Positions 24,603 to 34,278 of a stretch of DNA of 64,000 nucleotides are shown here, piece after piece. Position numbers and translations under genes: made by a program. A model generated the notes under the pieces. The model saw only the letters and a list, made by a program, of their open reading frames with translations, made no database searches and had not been told where the DNA came from. Source of the stretch: Anaerolineales bacterium (GTDB lineage Bacteria; Chloroflexota; Anaerolineae; Anaerolineales; UBA4823); NCBI GenBank assembly GCA_020060465.1, contig JAGVAD010000038.1:1-64000 (forward strand). The letters run 5' to 3'. Positions within the stretch are counted from its first letter, which is position 1. Every line of letters begins with the position of its first letter.

Positions 24603-24631
24603 AGTTTAGTCGAAAGCAGCCTGGGTGTCAA
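24603..24631 (-). promoter_or_regulatory. Sigma-70-type promoter of the T-box operon
   Basis: On the minus strand TTGACA, a 17-nt spacer, then TAAACT. It predicts transcription start near 24596, directly before the T-box leader. Confidence 0.75.
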
Positions 24632-24869
24632 TGATTTTGGCTCTTTGTGAAGCAGAGAACATAACCTACCCAAAAACATCGAGGGGGCAAGCGAGAAAAA
24701 TCCGACGCAACTTATTGAAGCGCTGCTCATCCCCGATCAAGATTGTGCTAAAATCAATTTAGCGCCGTTTGTTTTGCGGAAATTGCCCGCCGCGGCGTGG
24801 TATAAAACAAAGCTGCGTGAAACATTCATTATTTATGTTCTGGTCACAATCGGTGTAAGGAAGGGGAAG

Positions 24870-25736
24870 ATGCGTAACTCACTCGACATCCGTCCCTCGC
24901 CCATTGCCGGGCAGTGGTATCCGGCGGATCCAAAACGTCTGGCCACTCAAATTGATCGCTATCTTAACGAAGCCCGGTTGCCCGAATTGCACGGCGAAGT
25001 GATCGCTGTCATGGCGCCTCACGCTGGGCACATCTACTCCGGCCCGGTGGCAGGATACGCCTTTGCCGCGCTGCGCGGCCTGTCGCCTCAGGTGGTCGCG
25101 GTGGTTTCGCCCATGCACTATCCCTATGTCGAACGGCTACTCACCACCGCTCACGACGCCTATGCCACCCCCTTGGGCGCGATCCCGGTATATCGCGAGG
25201 CTCTGGAAACGCTGGATGATTACCTGCGAGACCTGCTCGGTTTTGGCCTGGCGGCTGTCAGCCATGATATGGAGCATTCGCTGGAGATTGAGCTGCCATT
25301 CTTACAGCGCGCCCTGTCCAGGCCGTTTATGCTGTTGCCTGTGATGATGCGTGACCAAAGCGAAGCCACCGCCCGCGGCCTGGGAACCGCTCTAGCCCGC
25401 CTGGCCAGCGAAAGCGCCGCCTTGCAAGGGCAAAGCATGATCCTGGTCGCCAGCACCGACCTTTCACACTTCTACGATCAACAGACAGCCAAGGCGCTGG
25501 ACAGCGAAATGCTGCGCCGCGTGGAAGCCTTCGACCCCGCGGGAGTGATTCGGGCAGAAGAAGAAGGCAAGGGGTTCGCTTGTGGGCGCAGCGCCCTGGC
25601 GGCGGTAATGTGGGCGGCGCAGGAATTGGGCGCTAACCGGGCGCGCGTGCTGCGCCACGCCACATCCGGCGATGTCACCGGCGATTTTGAACGCGTTGTA
25701 GGATATGGCGCAGCAGTCTTCCTACGAGAAAGATAG
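24870..25736 (+). CDS. MEMO1-family protein (AmmeMemoRadiSam system protein B)
   Basis: 288 aa of the Memo fold: RPSPIAGQWYPADP at the N-terminus, APHAGHIYSGPVAGYAF (metal-ligand His), SPMHYPYVERLLTT, HDMEHSLEIELPFLQ, STDLSHFYD and the final SGDVTGDFERVVGYGA. Families of this type resemble extradiol dioxygenases in fold, and eukaryotic MEMO1 binds metal. The usual partners (AMMECR1 and a radical SAM protein) are not adjacent. ATG 24870 follows AAGGAAGGGG. The biochemical role is unknown. Confidence 0.9.
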   Translation: MRNSLDIRPSPIAGQWYPADPKRLATQIDRYLNEARLPELHGEVIAVMAPHAGHIYSGPVAGYAFAALRGLSPQVVAVVSPMHYPYVERLLTTAHDAYATPLGAIPVYREALETLDDYLRDLLGFGLAAVSHDMEHSLEIELPFLQRALSRPFMLLPVMMRDQSEATARGLGTALARLASESAALQGQSMILVASTDLSHFYDQQTAKALDSEMLRRVEAFDPAGVIRAEEEGKGFACGRSALAAVMWAAQELGANRARVLRHATSGDVTGDFERVVGYGAAVFLRER

Positions 25737-25750
25737 ATCTAAAAAATAAT

Positions 25751-27118
25751 ATGGAAAATACATTGACGTTGGATTTATTGGGTATTTTGGGGATTGGCTT
25801 ATTTGTTTTGACCAATGGCTTTTTCGTCGCTGCGGAGTTCTCGCTGGTCAGTGTGCGGCGCACGCGCATCGCTGAGCTGGCAGCGCGCGGCGAGGCCGGC
25901 GCAGAAGCAGTGCAAAAAGCCATCGAAAACCCCGATCGGGTGATCGCCGCCACGCAATTGGGCATCACCCTCTCTAGCCTGGCGTTGGGTTGGATCGGCG
26001 AACCGGCGCTCTCCCATCTGATCGCCCCTGTGGTGTCTTTATTCCCACAAACCCTTCGTTCCGATATCTCGCACAGTATCTCGGCCGCCCTGGCGTTCAC
26101 CGTCATTACCTTCTTGCATGTGGTGATCGGCGAGCTGGCGCCCAAATCCATCGCGCTGCAAAACCCCGAACGCACTTCTATGATCGTCGCCCGGCCAACA
26201 TTGTTCACCGAACGCCTCTTCAAACCCGCCATCTGGGCTTTAAACGGCGCCGGCAACGGTTTGCTGCGCCTGGTCGGTATCCAACCGGCATCAGGCCATC
26301 AGTTAGTCCATTCCGTGGAAGAGCTGAAAATGTTAGTGGATGCCAGCACCGAAAGCGGCGTGATGGAGCAAGATGAAGGCGACATGCTGCAAGCGATCTT
26401 CGACCTGGGCGAGATGATCGTGCGCCAGGTGATGGTGCCGCGCACCGAAGTGGTGGCAGTTGAAGCTGATACCCCCCTAGAAGAGATCATCCATCTGGCA
26501 ACGCAATCCACCTACACCAAGTTCCCGGTGTATGAGGACAGCCTGGATCAAATTATTGGCGTGGTGCATGTTAAAGACTTGCTCAAAGTGATGCAATCGC
26601 CAAACTGCACAGACTGCCTGGCGCGCAGCATCGCTCGCGAAGCCTTATTCGTCCCCGAAACCCTGTCGGTCAATGCGTTGTTGCGCCTGTTCCGAGACAA
26701 ACGCCAGCATATCGCCATTGTCCTGGATGAATACGGCGGCACCGGCGGCCTGGTCACTCTGGAAGACCTGTTGGAAGAGATCGTAGGAGAGGTGAGCGAC
26801 CCCTTCGACTCGAGCGCGCCTGGCTTTCAGACGCTGCCGGATGGCTCGATCTTGATTGACGGACTGACGTTGATCGAGGATGTCAATCAGCAACTCCACC
26901 TCGACTTACACGATGAGTACTATGACACTATCGCCGGTTACGTGATGGGGCGGCTGGGCCGCATCCCACGCTTGCATGATGTTGTCGAAGGCGACGGCGT
27001 GCGCCTGCAAGTGGAGGAGATGGACCGACTGCGCGTGGCGCGAGTGAAGCTCGCCCGTCTGGACGCTCTTGCCTCGCGCTCATCCTCGGAACCTTCAAGC
27101 AATACTCTTGTCCAATAG
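25751..27118 (+). CDS. CNNM/CorC-family (hemolysin-C-like) membrane protein
   Basis: 455 aa: a DUF21/CNNM transmembrane domain (LLGILGIGLFVLTNGFFVAAEFSLVSVRRTR, further helices to residue 150), two CBS domains (VMVPRTEVVAVEADTPLEEI and then NALLRLFRDKRQHIAIVLDEYGGTGGLVTLEDLLEEIVGEV), and a C-terminal CorC_HlyC domain. Related proteins export Mg2+ or Co2+ with Na+. It is 14 nt after the Memo-like gene and 3 nt before priA. Confidence 0.93.
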   Translation: MENTLTLDLLGILGIGLFVLTNGFFVAAEFSLVSVRRTRIAELAARGEAGAEAVQKAIENPDRVIAATQLGITLSSLALGWIGEPALSHLIAPVVSLFPQTLRSDISHSISAALAFTVITFLHVVIGELAPKSIALQNPERTSMIVARPTLFTERLFKPAIWALNGAGNGLLRLVGIQPASGHQLVHSVEELKMLVDASTESGVMEQDEGDMLQAIFDLGEMIVRQVMVPRTEVVAVEADTPLEEIIHLATQSTYTKFPVYEDSLDQIIGVVHVKDLLKVMQSPNCTDCLARSIAREALFVPETLSVNALLRLFRDKRQHIAIVLDEYGGTGGLVTLEDLLEEIVGEVSDPFDSSAPGFQTLPDGSILIDGLTLIEDVNQQLHLDLHDEYYDTIAGYVMGRLGRIPRLHDVVEGDGVRLQVEEMDRLRVARVKLARLDALASRSSSEPSSNTLVQ

Positions 27119-27121
27119 ATC

Positions 27122-29659
27122 GTGAGCGTTTTTGTTGAAGTAGTCGTCAATGTGCCCCAGGTCTCAGGGGTATTTCACTACCATCTGCCGCCCGAACTGG
27201 AGGGCGCGGTTCAGGTTGGCAGCCTTGTCTTAGCACCCTTTGGCCGTCAGGCCGTGCAGGGTGTGGTGGTGGATTTTGTTGACCAGCCCGACGTCCAAAA
27301 GACCAAACCTGTTATAGAAATTGTAGATGCCGCAGCAATCCTGACTCCGCAACAAATTGCCCTGGCGCGGCGCATGGCTCAAGACTGTCTGGCGCCGCTG
27401 GCTGCTTGCATTGGCCTGATGCTGCCGCCGGGTGTGGAACAGCAAGCCGATTATCTTTATACTGCGCAAAGCCGCCCTGTGGAGGGATTGAGCCACACCC
27501 AGACGCGTCTGCTAGGTTTGCTCAACCGGCGCGGCCCGCTGCGCGGCTCGCAAATTGATCGCGCCATGCCGCGGGTAGATTGGCGCGCCGCGGCGCGCGC
27601 CCTGGCGCGCCGCCAATTGATTAAAACCGAACCCGCGCCGCCCACCCCGCGCGTGCGCCCCAAATTGATCAAGACCGTCCAGTTGGCTTGCGCCCCGGAT
27701 GAAGCCGAAGCTGCCCTGCCCACTTTAGGAAAACCTGGAAGCAAAGCCCTGGAACGCCGCCAATCCATCTTGCGTTTTCTGCTGCAGGAAACCGAAGCTG
27801 TGGATGTTTCCTGGGTGTACGCCGAGAGCGGCGGCAGCCTGGCAGATCTGCGCTTTCTGGCCGAACGCGGTCTGGTTCGCCTGGAAGATGACGAAGCATG
27901 GCGTAACCCCCTGGCGCAACTGGAGATCCAGCCCTATCACGCGCCGTTGCTCACCCAAGATCAACAGGTGGTTTGGGCGCAGGTCGAGCGCGCCTTGCAG
28001 CAAGCCGCAGACGGCGCAGAGACCCGCCCCATCTTGCTCAACGGCGTAACTGGTTCAGGCAAAACCGAGATTTACCTGCGCGCCGTACAGCGAGCGTTGG
28101 AAATGGGCAGACAAGCCATCGTGCTGGTGCCAGAAATCGCCCTCACGCCGCAGACGCTGCAACGTTTTGCCGGGCGCTTCCCCGGACAGGTCGGACTGGT
28201 GCATTCCGGGCTTTCGTCGGGCGAACGCTACGACACCTGGCGACGCGCCAGAGCCGGCGAACTGGGATTGGTTGTTGGTCCGCGCAGCGCCCTGTTCACC
28301 CCGTTTAATCGGCTGGGCTTGATTGTCGTAGATGAATGCCATGACGATTCGTACTACCAATCCGAAGCCGCGCCGCATTTCCACGCTCGTGAGGTCGCTG
28401 TTAGCTACGCAGCCCTTTGCGGCGCGCTGTGCCTGCTCGGTTCGGCAACGCCGGATGTGGTCAGCGCGCATCGCGCCGAAATCGGCCTGTGGCAGCCGCT
28501 CAGTTTGCCGGCGCGCATCCTGGCGCATCGTGACGCCGTTCAAGCGCAAGTCAAGCGTCTGGGGCTTCAAAAGCAACGCATCGCTGCACAACAAGCGCGC
28601 TACCGAACGCTGGAAGCGGAGGCTGAAACCGCGGATCTGCCGCCGGTAACCATTGTTGATATGCGCAACGAGCTGAAAGAGGGCAATCGCTCAATCTTCA
28701 GCCGCTTTTTGCAAGAATCTCTCAAACTGGCGCTTGAGCAGGGCATGCAGGCTATCCTGTTCTTGAACCGGCGCGGTTCCGCCACCTACGTTTTCTGTCG
28801 CGATTGCGGGCATACCTTGAAATGCCCGCGCTGCGACATCCCCCTGACCTATCACGAAGACCCCGGTAAACTAATTTGCCACTATTGCAACTACCGGCGA
28901 CAAATGCCTGCCGTCTGTCCGGATTGCGGCAGCGAGCGCATCCGTCAGTTTGGCGCCGGCACTCAGCGAGTGGAAGCCGAAGTGCAGACGATGTTCCCAG
29001 GCGTGCGCACTCTGCGCTGGGATTGGGAAACCACTCGCCAGAAAGGCGCTCATCAAGCAATTTTGAGCCGCTTCGCAGAACACCGCGCCGACGTTCTGGT
29101 GGGGACGCAAATGTTAGCCAAAGGTCTGGATTTACCGCTGGTCACATTGGTGGGGGTAGTCCTGGCAGATGTTGGGCTTAACCACCCAGATTACCGCGCC
29201 GGCGAGCGCACATTCCAGGTGCTCACCCAGGTGGCCGGGCGCGCCGGACGCAGTCCCTTGGGTGGGCAGGTGATCTTGCAAACCTTTCAACCAGAGCATT
29301 ACGTGATCCAGGCCGCCGCCCGACACGATTACAACGGTTTTTATCGCCGCGAGCTGGCTTTCCGCCGCCAGCAAGGATACCCTCCCTTTGCAAATGTGGC
29401 GCGCCTGGAATATCGCCATTATGACGCGGAGCGCGCGGCTCAAGCCGCGCAGCTCATGGCTGAACGGTTACACGCCTGGATCGAACAAGATGGCGCGCGC
29501 CTGACCCGGCTGGTGGGGCCGGCGCCATGTTTCTTCGCCCGCGTCGCCGGCGCATACCGCTGGCAAATCGCTTTGATCGGCCCAGACCCCGCCGCGCTGC
29601 TGCGGGGACGAGATCTTGGAGATTGGAAAGTTGAAGTAAATCCGCCAAACTTGCTATAA
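27122..29659 (+). CDS. priA: Primosomal protein N' (replication restart helicase)
   Basis: An 845-aa PriA. Walker A GVTGSGKTE and a Walker B reading DECHD (most PriA have DEEHD or DEAH-type), then the paired zinc-binding Cys cluster (CRDCGHTLKCPRC and CHYCNYRRQMPAVCPDC) inserted in the helicase, followed by VLTQVAGRAGR. The N-terminal 3'-DNA-binding domain starts VFVEVVVNVPQVSGVFHY. It remodels stalled forks to reload DnaB. GTG start; 3 nt after the preceding gene. Its last codons hold the promoter of the next gene. Confidence 0.95.
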   Translation: MSVFVEVVVNVPQVSGVFHYHLPPELEGAVQVGSLVLAPFGRQAVQGVVVDFVDQPDVQKTKPVIEIVDAAAILTPQQIALARRMAQDCLAPLAACIGLMLPPGVEQQADYLYTAQSRPVEGLSHTQTRLLGLLNRRGPLRGSQIDRAMPRVDWRAAARALARRQLIKTEPAPPTPRVRPKLIKTVQLACAPDEAEAALPTLGKPGSKALERRQSILRFLLQETEAVDVSWVYAESGGSLADLRFLAERGLVRLEDDEAWRNPLAQLEIQPYHAPLLTQDQQVVWAQVERALQQAADGAETRPILLNGVTGSGKTEIYLRAVQRALEMGRQAIVLVPEIALTPQTLQRFAGRFPGQVGLVHSGLSSGERYDTWRRARAGELGLVVGPRSALFTPFNRLGLIVVDECHDDSYYQSEAAPHFHAREVAVSYAALCGALCLLGSATPDVVSAHRAEIGLWQPLSLPARILAHRDAVQAQVKRLGLQKQRIAAQQARYRTLEAEAETADLPPVTIVDMRNELKEGNRSIFSRFLQESLKLALEQGMQAILFLNRRGSATYVFCRDCGHTLKCPRCDIPLTYHEDPGKLICHYCNYRRQMPAVCPDCGSERIRQFGAGTQRVEAEVQTMFPGVRTLRWDWETTRQKGAHQAILSRFAEHRADVLVGTQMLAKGLDLPLVTLVGVVLADVGLNHPDYRAGERTFQVLTQVAGRAGRSPLGGQVILQTFQPEHYVIQAAARHDYNGFYRRELAFRRQQGYPPFANVARLEYRHYDAERAAQAAQLMAERLHAWIEQDGARLTRLVGPAPCFFARVAGAYRWQIALIGPDPAALLRGRDLGDWKVEVNPPNLL

Positions 29660-29660
29660 T
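29631..29660 (+). promoter_or_regulatory. Promoter at the end of priA for the phosphoribosyltransferase gene
   Basis: TTGAAG, an 18-nt spacer, then TATAAT preceded by TGC (extended -10). The predicted start near 29667 leaves a leader of about 90 nt containing two small hairpins (CAGGC...GCCTG and GGCGGA..TCCGCC). Confidence 0.6.
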
Positions 29661-29756
29661 TAGCCCTGCCCATCTTCTCTGGATTGGCGTCTATCACTCA
29701 GGCGGGTTTTGCCTGTGGCGGACTTCCGCCCCAATTTTAATATTCAGGAGATAGAA

Positions 29757-30263
29757 ATGCAGCCGCTGCGTAAGGAAATATTAACCTGGGACGATGTAGA
29801 TCGTTTGATTGACCACCTGCTACCCCAATTTGAGGGCGAATTCGAAGCCATGGTGATGGTCACGCGCGGCGGCATCATTCCTGGCGGCCTGTTAGCCGAG
29901 GCCATGGGGATCACCCATATCCTCACCGCAGCAGTGGACTTTCCCGCTCAAATGGAAATGGAAAAAGCCAAACTGATGGCCTGGCCGCAGTTCATCCAGT
30001 TCCCAGACGACCGCGCGCTGCGCGGTCGCCGCACCTTGGTCGTAGATGACGTTTGGGGTTCTGGTCGCACCATCACCGCGGTAAAAATCCGCGTTTCGGC
30101 CTCGGGCGGCATTCCAAATACCTGCGTGTTGCACTTCAACCCTTATCGCAATCTGTTCGGTTCAGCCCGCCCGGATTACTATGCCGCCATCACCGATGCG
30201 CATATTATTTACCCCTGGGAGATTGACCGTCGTCCGGACCGCATCCTCACCGGCGATCGTTAG
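29757..30263 (+). CDS. Purine-type phosphoribosyltransferase
   Basis: 168 aa. The PRPP-binding motif is LVVDDVWGSGRT (two acidic residues then GSGRT), with MVTRGGIIPGGLLA upstream as the pyrophosphate loop. The arrangement resembles hypoxanthine/xanthine-guanine phosphoribosyltransferases of the Gpt type, but the hood region is too short to fix the base. ATG 29757 has AGGAGA; an upstream in-frame start at 29709 has none. It probably salvages purine bases. Confidence 0.85.
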   Translation: MQPLRKEILTWDDVDRLIDHLLPQFEGEFEAMVMVTRGGIIPGGLLAEAMGITHILTAAVDFPAQMEMEKAKLMAWPQFIQFPDDRALRGRRTLVVDDVWGSGRTITAVKIRVSASGGIPNTCVLHFNPYRNLFGSARPDYYAAITDAHIIYPWEIDRRPDRILTGDR

Positions 30264-30297
30264 CCGCCTGATTTATCCAGCCAGGATGGCGAGCAAC

Positions 30298-31947
30298 TTA
30301 TAACACGGATACTGCTTGCGCCAGAGCGCGGCGGAAACCAGCCCGCCCAAAATGCTGCCGCCAGGTCTCCTGGAATGCGGCCATCAAACGATGGCGCTCG
30401 GCGTGGCGGAAAGCCAGATAATTCACCACTTCTTCGATATTCTGCCGCTCATAGATGGGCAAGGCGGCTTGCTGACTTTCCCATTCGTCAATAAACTGGC
30501 GCAGAATTTGCGTCGCCACTTGAGCATCGTTCAGGTCGCCCAGATGATCCTGAAGCAGTTTCAACTCGTTGATCACATACCTTGCCTGCTTGCCCAATAC
30601 TTCTTCGAAATATTCCACCGTATAGCGCAATTTCTTGAACTCGATGCGCAGCATGTGCAACAATTCTATCGGCGCCTCTTTCAGGAAAGGAGCAAAGGCG
30701 CGAGCTTCAGCCAGACGGGAATAGATCAAAACAGGCGCTATTTCGGCTACGGTTTGGGGGGAAGGCTGACCGGTGGGGATTGGCCGCGCTCCGGCGCCGG
30801 GAGTATGCAAAAAGATATTGAACTTGCGTTTGAATTCCGCGTAGGCTTCGCTATCCAACACTTTCAACATCTCTGCCCGAGCCGCCTCGCGTTCGGCTTT
30901 CCAATGATCCAACAGCGGGTTCAGCCCATCGCGGCGTTCCTCCGGCAGCGCCTGAACATATTGTTGAGCTTTCTCCATAAAAACATCCAGATCGCGCACG
31001 GCGCCCAAGGCGCGGCCGACAGCCTGCAACCCGCGTCGAAAAGGTTTGAGAGCGCCGGGTTCAAAAGCCTCTTCAAAAACCTGCAGCGCCGCTCGCAAGC
31101 GGCGCGTGGCGACGCGCATATCATGCAAGGCTTCGATATCCTCGCCCTGGCGCGTGCCCGCCTCGTGGCTTAGCAGACGGGCAAAATGAAACAACATCAC
31201 TTTGCGGCCCGCCTCAGCGATCGCATCTTTGGCCTGCATACCCACCTCATCCCTGGGCTCCGGGAAGGGTAGAAGTCGGATCGCGGCCTCCTTTGATTCC
31301 AGAATCTCCACCTCAGGATAGCCGATTTTGACCCACAGGCGTGCGCTTTGCTGCGCGGCGACCGCATCCGCCGCGGCGTTTGGCCCGTCCACTACAATCC
31401 ACAAACCGTTATCGCGGGGTTCGATTTTCTGGATGAAAGTCTTTCCATCGCCGGAATTGTTCAATCCCACCGCGATACGCAACAAGGCTGCAATCGTCAA
31501 AACCTGCCGCACTTGTTTGGGAGACAAATCCAGGCGGGATATTCCTTTGCGTTTGAGCTTGCCTTGATGAAAAGCCAGGACTGCTGCCAGGGTATATTGA
31601 TCCTGCTCTGGAAGCTGCTCCTCTACTTTCGAGCGCGCCCATTCGAGCGCCGCCCGCATCGGGTTTTTCCTGGAATGCGGCAAGGCGTCGGCGTGAAGTT
31701 GAGCCGCGAGTTTCAAGATCGAACGGCTATCCTCTTGCAAATCGTGCAAAAATTGAGCGCCATCAAAGAGGGTCAGCGCCAGATCGCAAACAGTTTTTCT
31801 CTGCTCCCCATCCGACGGCGCATTCTGCGCCATAATAGGGCTGTCAACCTGTGCAGCCGGCTGGTGGAGGCCGTCATTGATCTCCTCCGGCGAAGAAGCC
31901 GCTGCATTCTGCAGCCCGTATTCAGTTGGCGCGCCTTGCGAATCCAT
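30298..31947 (-). CDS. Ppx-like helical domain fused to a CHAD domain
   Basis: About 549 aa. Residues ~50-240 look like the C-terminal HD-like part of Ppx/GppA exopolyphosphatases (LALTLFDGAQFLHDL, YTLAAVLAFHQGKLKRKGI, LSPKQVRQVLTIAALLRIAVGLN), but the HD motif is replaced (QLHADA), so hydrolase activity is doubtful. Residues ~270-540 are a CHAD domain with HDMRVATRRLRAALQVF and HMLRIEFKKLRYTVEYF, whose conserved His/Arg/Lys residues bind polyphosphate. It is downstream of ppk1 and two PPK2 genes, so it likely binds or localises polyP. ATG 31947 has AGGAGAAAG. Confidence 0.88.
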   Translation of the reverse strand: MDSQGAPTEYGLQNAAASSPEEINDGLHQPAAQVDSPIMAQNAPSDGEQRKTVCDLALTLFDGAQFLHDLQEDSRSILKLAAQLHADALPHSRKNPMRAALEWARSKVEEQLPEQDQYTLAAVLAFHQGKLKRKGISRLDLSPKQVRQVLTIAALLRIAVGLNNSGDGKTFIQKIEPRDNGLWIVVDGPNAAADAVAAQQSARLWVKIGYPEVEILESKEAAIRLLPFPEPRDEVGMQAKDAIAEAGRKVMLFHFARLLSHEAGTRQGEDIEALHDMRVATRRLRAALQVFEEAFEPGALKPFRRGLQAVGRALGAVRDLDVFMEKAQQYVQALPEERRDGLNPLLDHWKAEREAARAEMLKVLDSEAYAEFKRKFNIFLHTPGAGARPIPTGQPSPQTVAEIAPVLIYSRLAEARAFAPFLKEAPIELLHMLRIEFKKLRYTVEYFEEVLGKQARYVINELKLLQDHLGDLNDAQVATQILRQFIDEWESQQAALPIYERQNIEEVVNYLAFRHAERHRLMAAFQETWRQHFGRAGFRRALAQAVSVL

Positions 31948-32001
31948 GATTGCTTTCTCCTGATTGATATTCACCGAAATTGGTTTATCTCGTTGGTGCA
32001 A

Positions 32002-32060
32002 AACGTCCCGCAGGTTCCCCCTAAGAACATACCTGTGTGATCAGAAACCTGCGGGACGTT
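32002..32060 (-). terminator. 15-bp hairpin between ppk1 and the CHAD gene
   Basis: Perfect arms (AACGTCCCGCAGGTT / AACCTGCGGGACGTT) with a 29-nt loop lie 37 nt after the ppk1 stop. A short T-rich run follows on the minus strand. It is likely a terminator, or a partial one, for the ppk part of the cluster. Confidence 0.6.
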
Positions 32061-32097
32061 CATCACCAAATTATCTTAAGGTCAATAAATGAGCAGA

Positions 32098-34236
32098 TTA
32101 ACCCTTTGAGCGCTGATGGTATTGCAACAGCCACTCTTGGGGATTCAGAGGCGGTTCACCCTTTGAAGGCTCAAGACGGCGGTAAGAGCCGTCCTTTTGC
32201 ATCAGACGCACTTTTACATTCGCGTTCAGGTAGGTTTGCAGCACATCATCGCGCAAATAGCGCACCAGGCGATGGTCTTGAACCGGGAAGAGCACTTCTA
32301 CGCGCCAGTTGATGTTCCGCGGCATCAGATCCGCGCTGCCCAGATAAACCTCCTCCTGACCGCCGTTGCAAAAATAATAAATGCGGCTATGTTCCAAAAA
32401 TCGCCCCACCACGCTGATCACGCGAATATTCTCGCTTACGCCGGGGATGCCCGGCCGCAGGCAGCACATACCGCGCACGATCAAATCCACCCTGACCCCG
32501 GCCTGCGAAGCGCTATACAGCTTGCGGATCATGCGCGGATCTACCAGGGCGTTCATCTTGAAAATCAGATGTCCGCATCCGCCGTTTTTCTGATGCTCGA
32601 TCTCGCGATCAATGAGCGCGTCCATGCGGCTGCGCAAGTTCACCGGGGCAACTAACAACTTGCGATAATCTTTTTTGGCAGAATAACCGGTGAGATAGTT
32701 GAACAGGTCGGTGGCGTCTGCGCCGATTTCTTCATCCGCAGTGAACATACCAATATCTTCATATAATTGAGCGGTCACCACGTTATAGTTTCCGGTCGCC
32801 AGATGAACATAGCGGCGAATATGCTCGCCTTCCTTGCGTACCACCAGGGCGATCTTGGAATGCGTCTTCAGCCCGAGCAAGCCATAGATCACATGCACGC
32901 CCTCTTTCTCCAAAGTTTTGGCCCAGCCAATATTGCTCTCTTCATCGAAGCGCGCTTTGAGCTCTACCAGCACAGCCACCTCTTTACCGTTCTCGCGTGC
33001 TTCGAGCAGCGCATCCACAACCGGCGAATTACGCCCCACGCGGTAAAGGGTCTGTTTGATCGCCAATACGTCTGGATCGCGGGCCGCCAGCTTGAGGAAT
33101 TCCACCACCGGTTTAAAGGAATCGTATGGATGATGCACCAATATGTCTTCCTGACGGATAGCCATAAATAAACCGCTGTCGCGATAATCATGTCTTAAAG
33201 ACACAGGAACAGTGGGCCGCAAAGGCGGGTCTTTTAGATCCGGTCGGTCAATGTTATACAATAGTATTAAATCGCTCAATCCCAAAGGCCCATCTACGGT
33301 GTACATATCGCGACGATCCATTTCCAGGTTTGCGATCAAGATTTCGCGCATACGCGTCGGCATGGCGTCATTCACCGTCAGGCGCATCACAGAGCCGAAA
33401 CGTCGCTGCCGCACCACTTGCTCAATGGACTCGAGCAGATCGCCGGCCTCCAGTTCCTGAATTACCATATCTGCATCGCGCGTCACGCGGAATGGGTGCG
33501 CTTCGACAATCTCCATCCCGGGGAAAAGCTTATCCAGGTTTGCCGCCACCACCTGCTCCAGCCAAACAAAATAATGATGCTGCGGCGGCGTGCCGTCTTT
33601 GCGCAAACCGCCGGACGAGCGCTTGATGGGCAATAAACGCGGCAGGGTTTTGGGCACTTTTACGCGAGCAAAACGCTCCAGTCCGTTCTCATCCCGAATC
33701 GCCACAGCCAGGTTCAGGCTTAAATTGGAGATGTGTGGGAAAGGATGACCTGGGTCGAAAGCCAGCGGCGTGAGCACCTTAGACACCACTTCTTCGAAAT
33801 ATTGATCCACGCTATCCTTTTGCCGCGGGGTGAGCTGCTCGTAATTGAGCAGGTGAATGCCGGCTTTATCCAATTGGGGCAAAATTTCATCGCGCAGGCA
33901 TTCGCGTGCCTGGGTCATTAACTGCAATGCGACTTTGCGGATTTCCGCCAGGGCGCGGGCTGGCGGCGTCCCATCGGCGGGCAGATCCACCACACCGGCG
34001 TCCATCTGCTTGCGGATGCCGGTCACGCGCACCATGAAAAATTCGTCCAGATTGGAACCCACAATGGAGATGAATTTAATCCGTTCGAGAAGAGGATTGC
34101 TATTGTCCTGCGCCTCTTCCAACACGCGACGATGAAATTCCAACAGGCTCAGTTCACGATTGATGTAATACTGCGGGTCTTGCAAATCCACTTCCGACTC
34201 AGAGACTTCACCCAGAGTCTGCGTTATGTCCACCAT
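32098..34236 (-). CDS. ppk1: Polyphosphate kinase 1
   Basis: A 712-aa PPK1. The N-terminal domain has YINRELSLLEFHRRVLEEA and the start of the catalytic domain has SIVGSNLDEFFMVRV. The C-terminal phospholipase-D-like domains have YGLLGLKTHSKIALVVR (phosphohistidine site) with YVHLATGNYN, and FLEHSRIYYF with YLGSADLMPRN. It reversibly makes polyP from ATP. ATG 34236 has GGAGAA upstream; an in-frame GTG at 34248 is rejected for lack of a ribosome site. It is co-oriented with both PPK2 genes. Confidence 0.96.
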   Translation of the reverse strand: MVDITQTLGEVSESEVDLQDPQYYINRELSLLEFHRRVLEEAQDNSNPLLERIKFISIVGSNLDEFFMVRVTGIRKQMDAGVVDLPADGTPPARALAEIRKVALQLMTQARECLRDEILPQLDKAGIHLLNYEQLTPRQKDSVDQYFEEVVSKVLTPLAFDPGHPFPHISNLSLNLAVAIRDENGLERFARVKVPKTLPRLLPIKRSSGGLRKDGTPPQHHYFVWLEQVVAANLDKLFPGMEIVEAHPFRVTRDADMVIQELEAGDLLESIEQVVRQRRFGSVMRLTVNDAMPTRMREILIANLEMDRRDMYTVDGPLGLSDLILLYNIDRPDLKDPPLRPTVPVSLRHDYRDSGLFMAIRQEDILVHHPYDSFKPVVEFLKLAARDPDVLAIKQTLYRVGRNSPVVDALLEARENGKEVAVLVELKARFDEESNIGWAKTLEKEGVHVIYGLLGLKTHSKIALVVRKEGEHIRRYVHLATGNYNVVTAQLYEDIGMFTADEEIGADATDLFNYLTGYSAKKDYRKLLVAPVNLRSRMDALIDREIEHQKNGGCGHLIFKMNALVDPRMIRKLYSASQAGVRVDLIVRGMCCLRPGIPGVSENIRVISVVGRFLEHSRIYYFCNGGQEEVYLGSADLMPRNINWRVEVLFPVQDHRLVRYLRDDVLQTYLNANVKVRLMQKDGSYRRLEPSKGEPPLNPQEWLLQYHQRSKG

Positions 34237-34278
34237 AGTGTTCTCCACGCCGTTACCGGTCTTCGCTCGCTCAACGAT

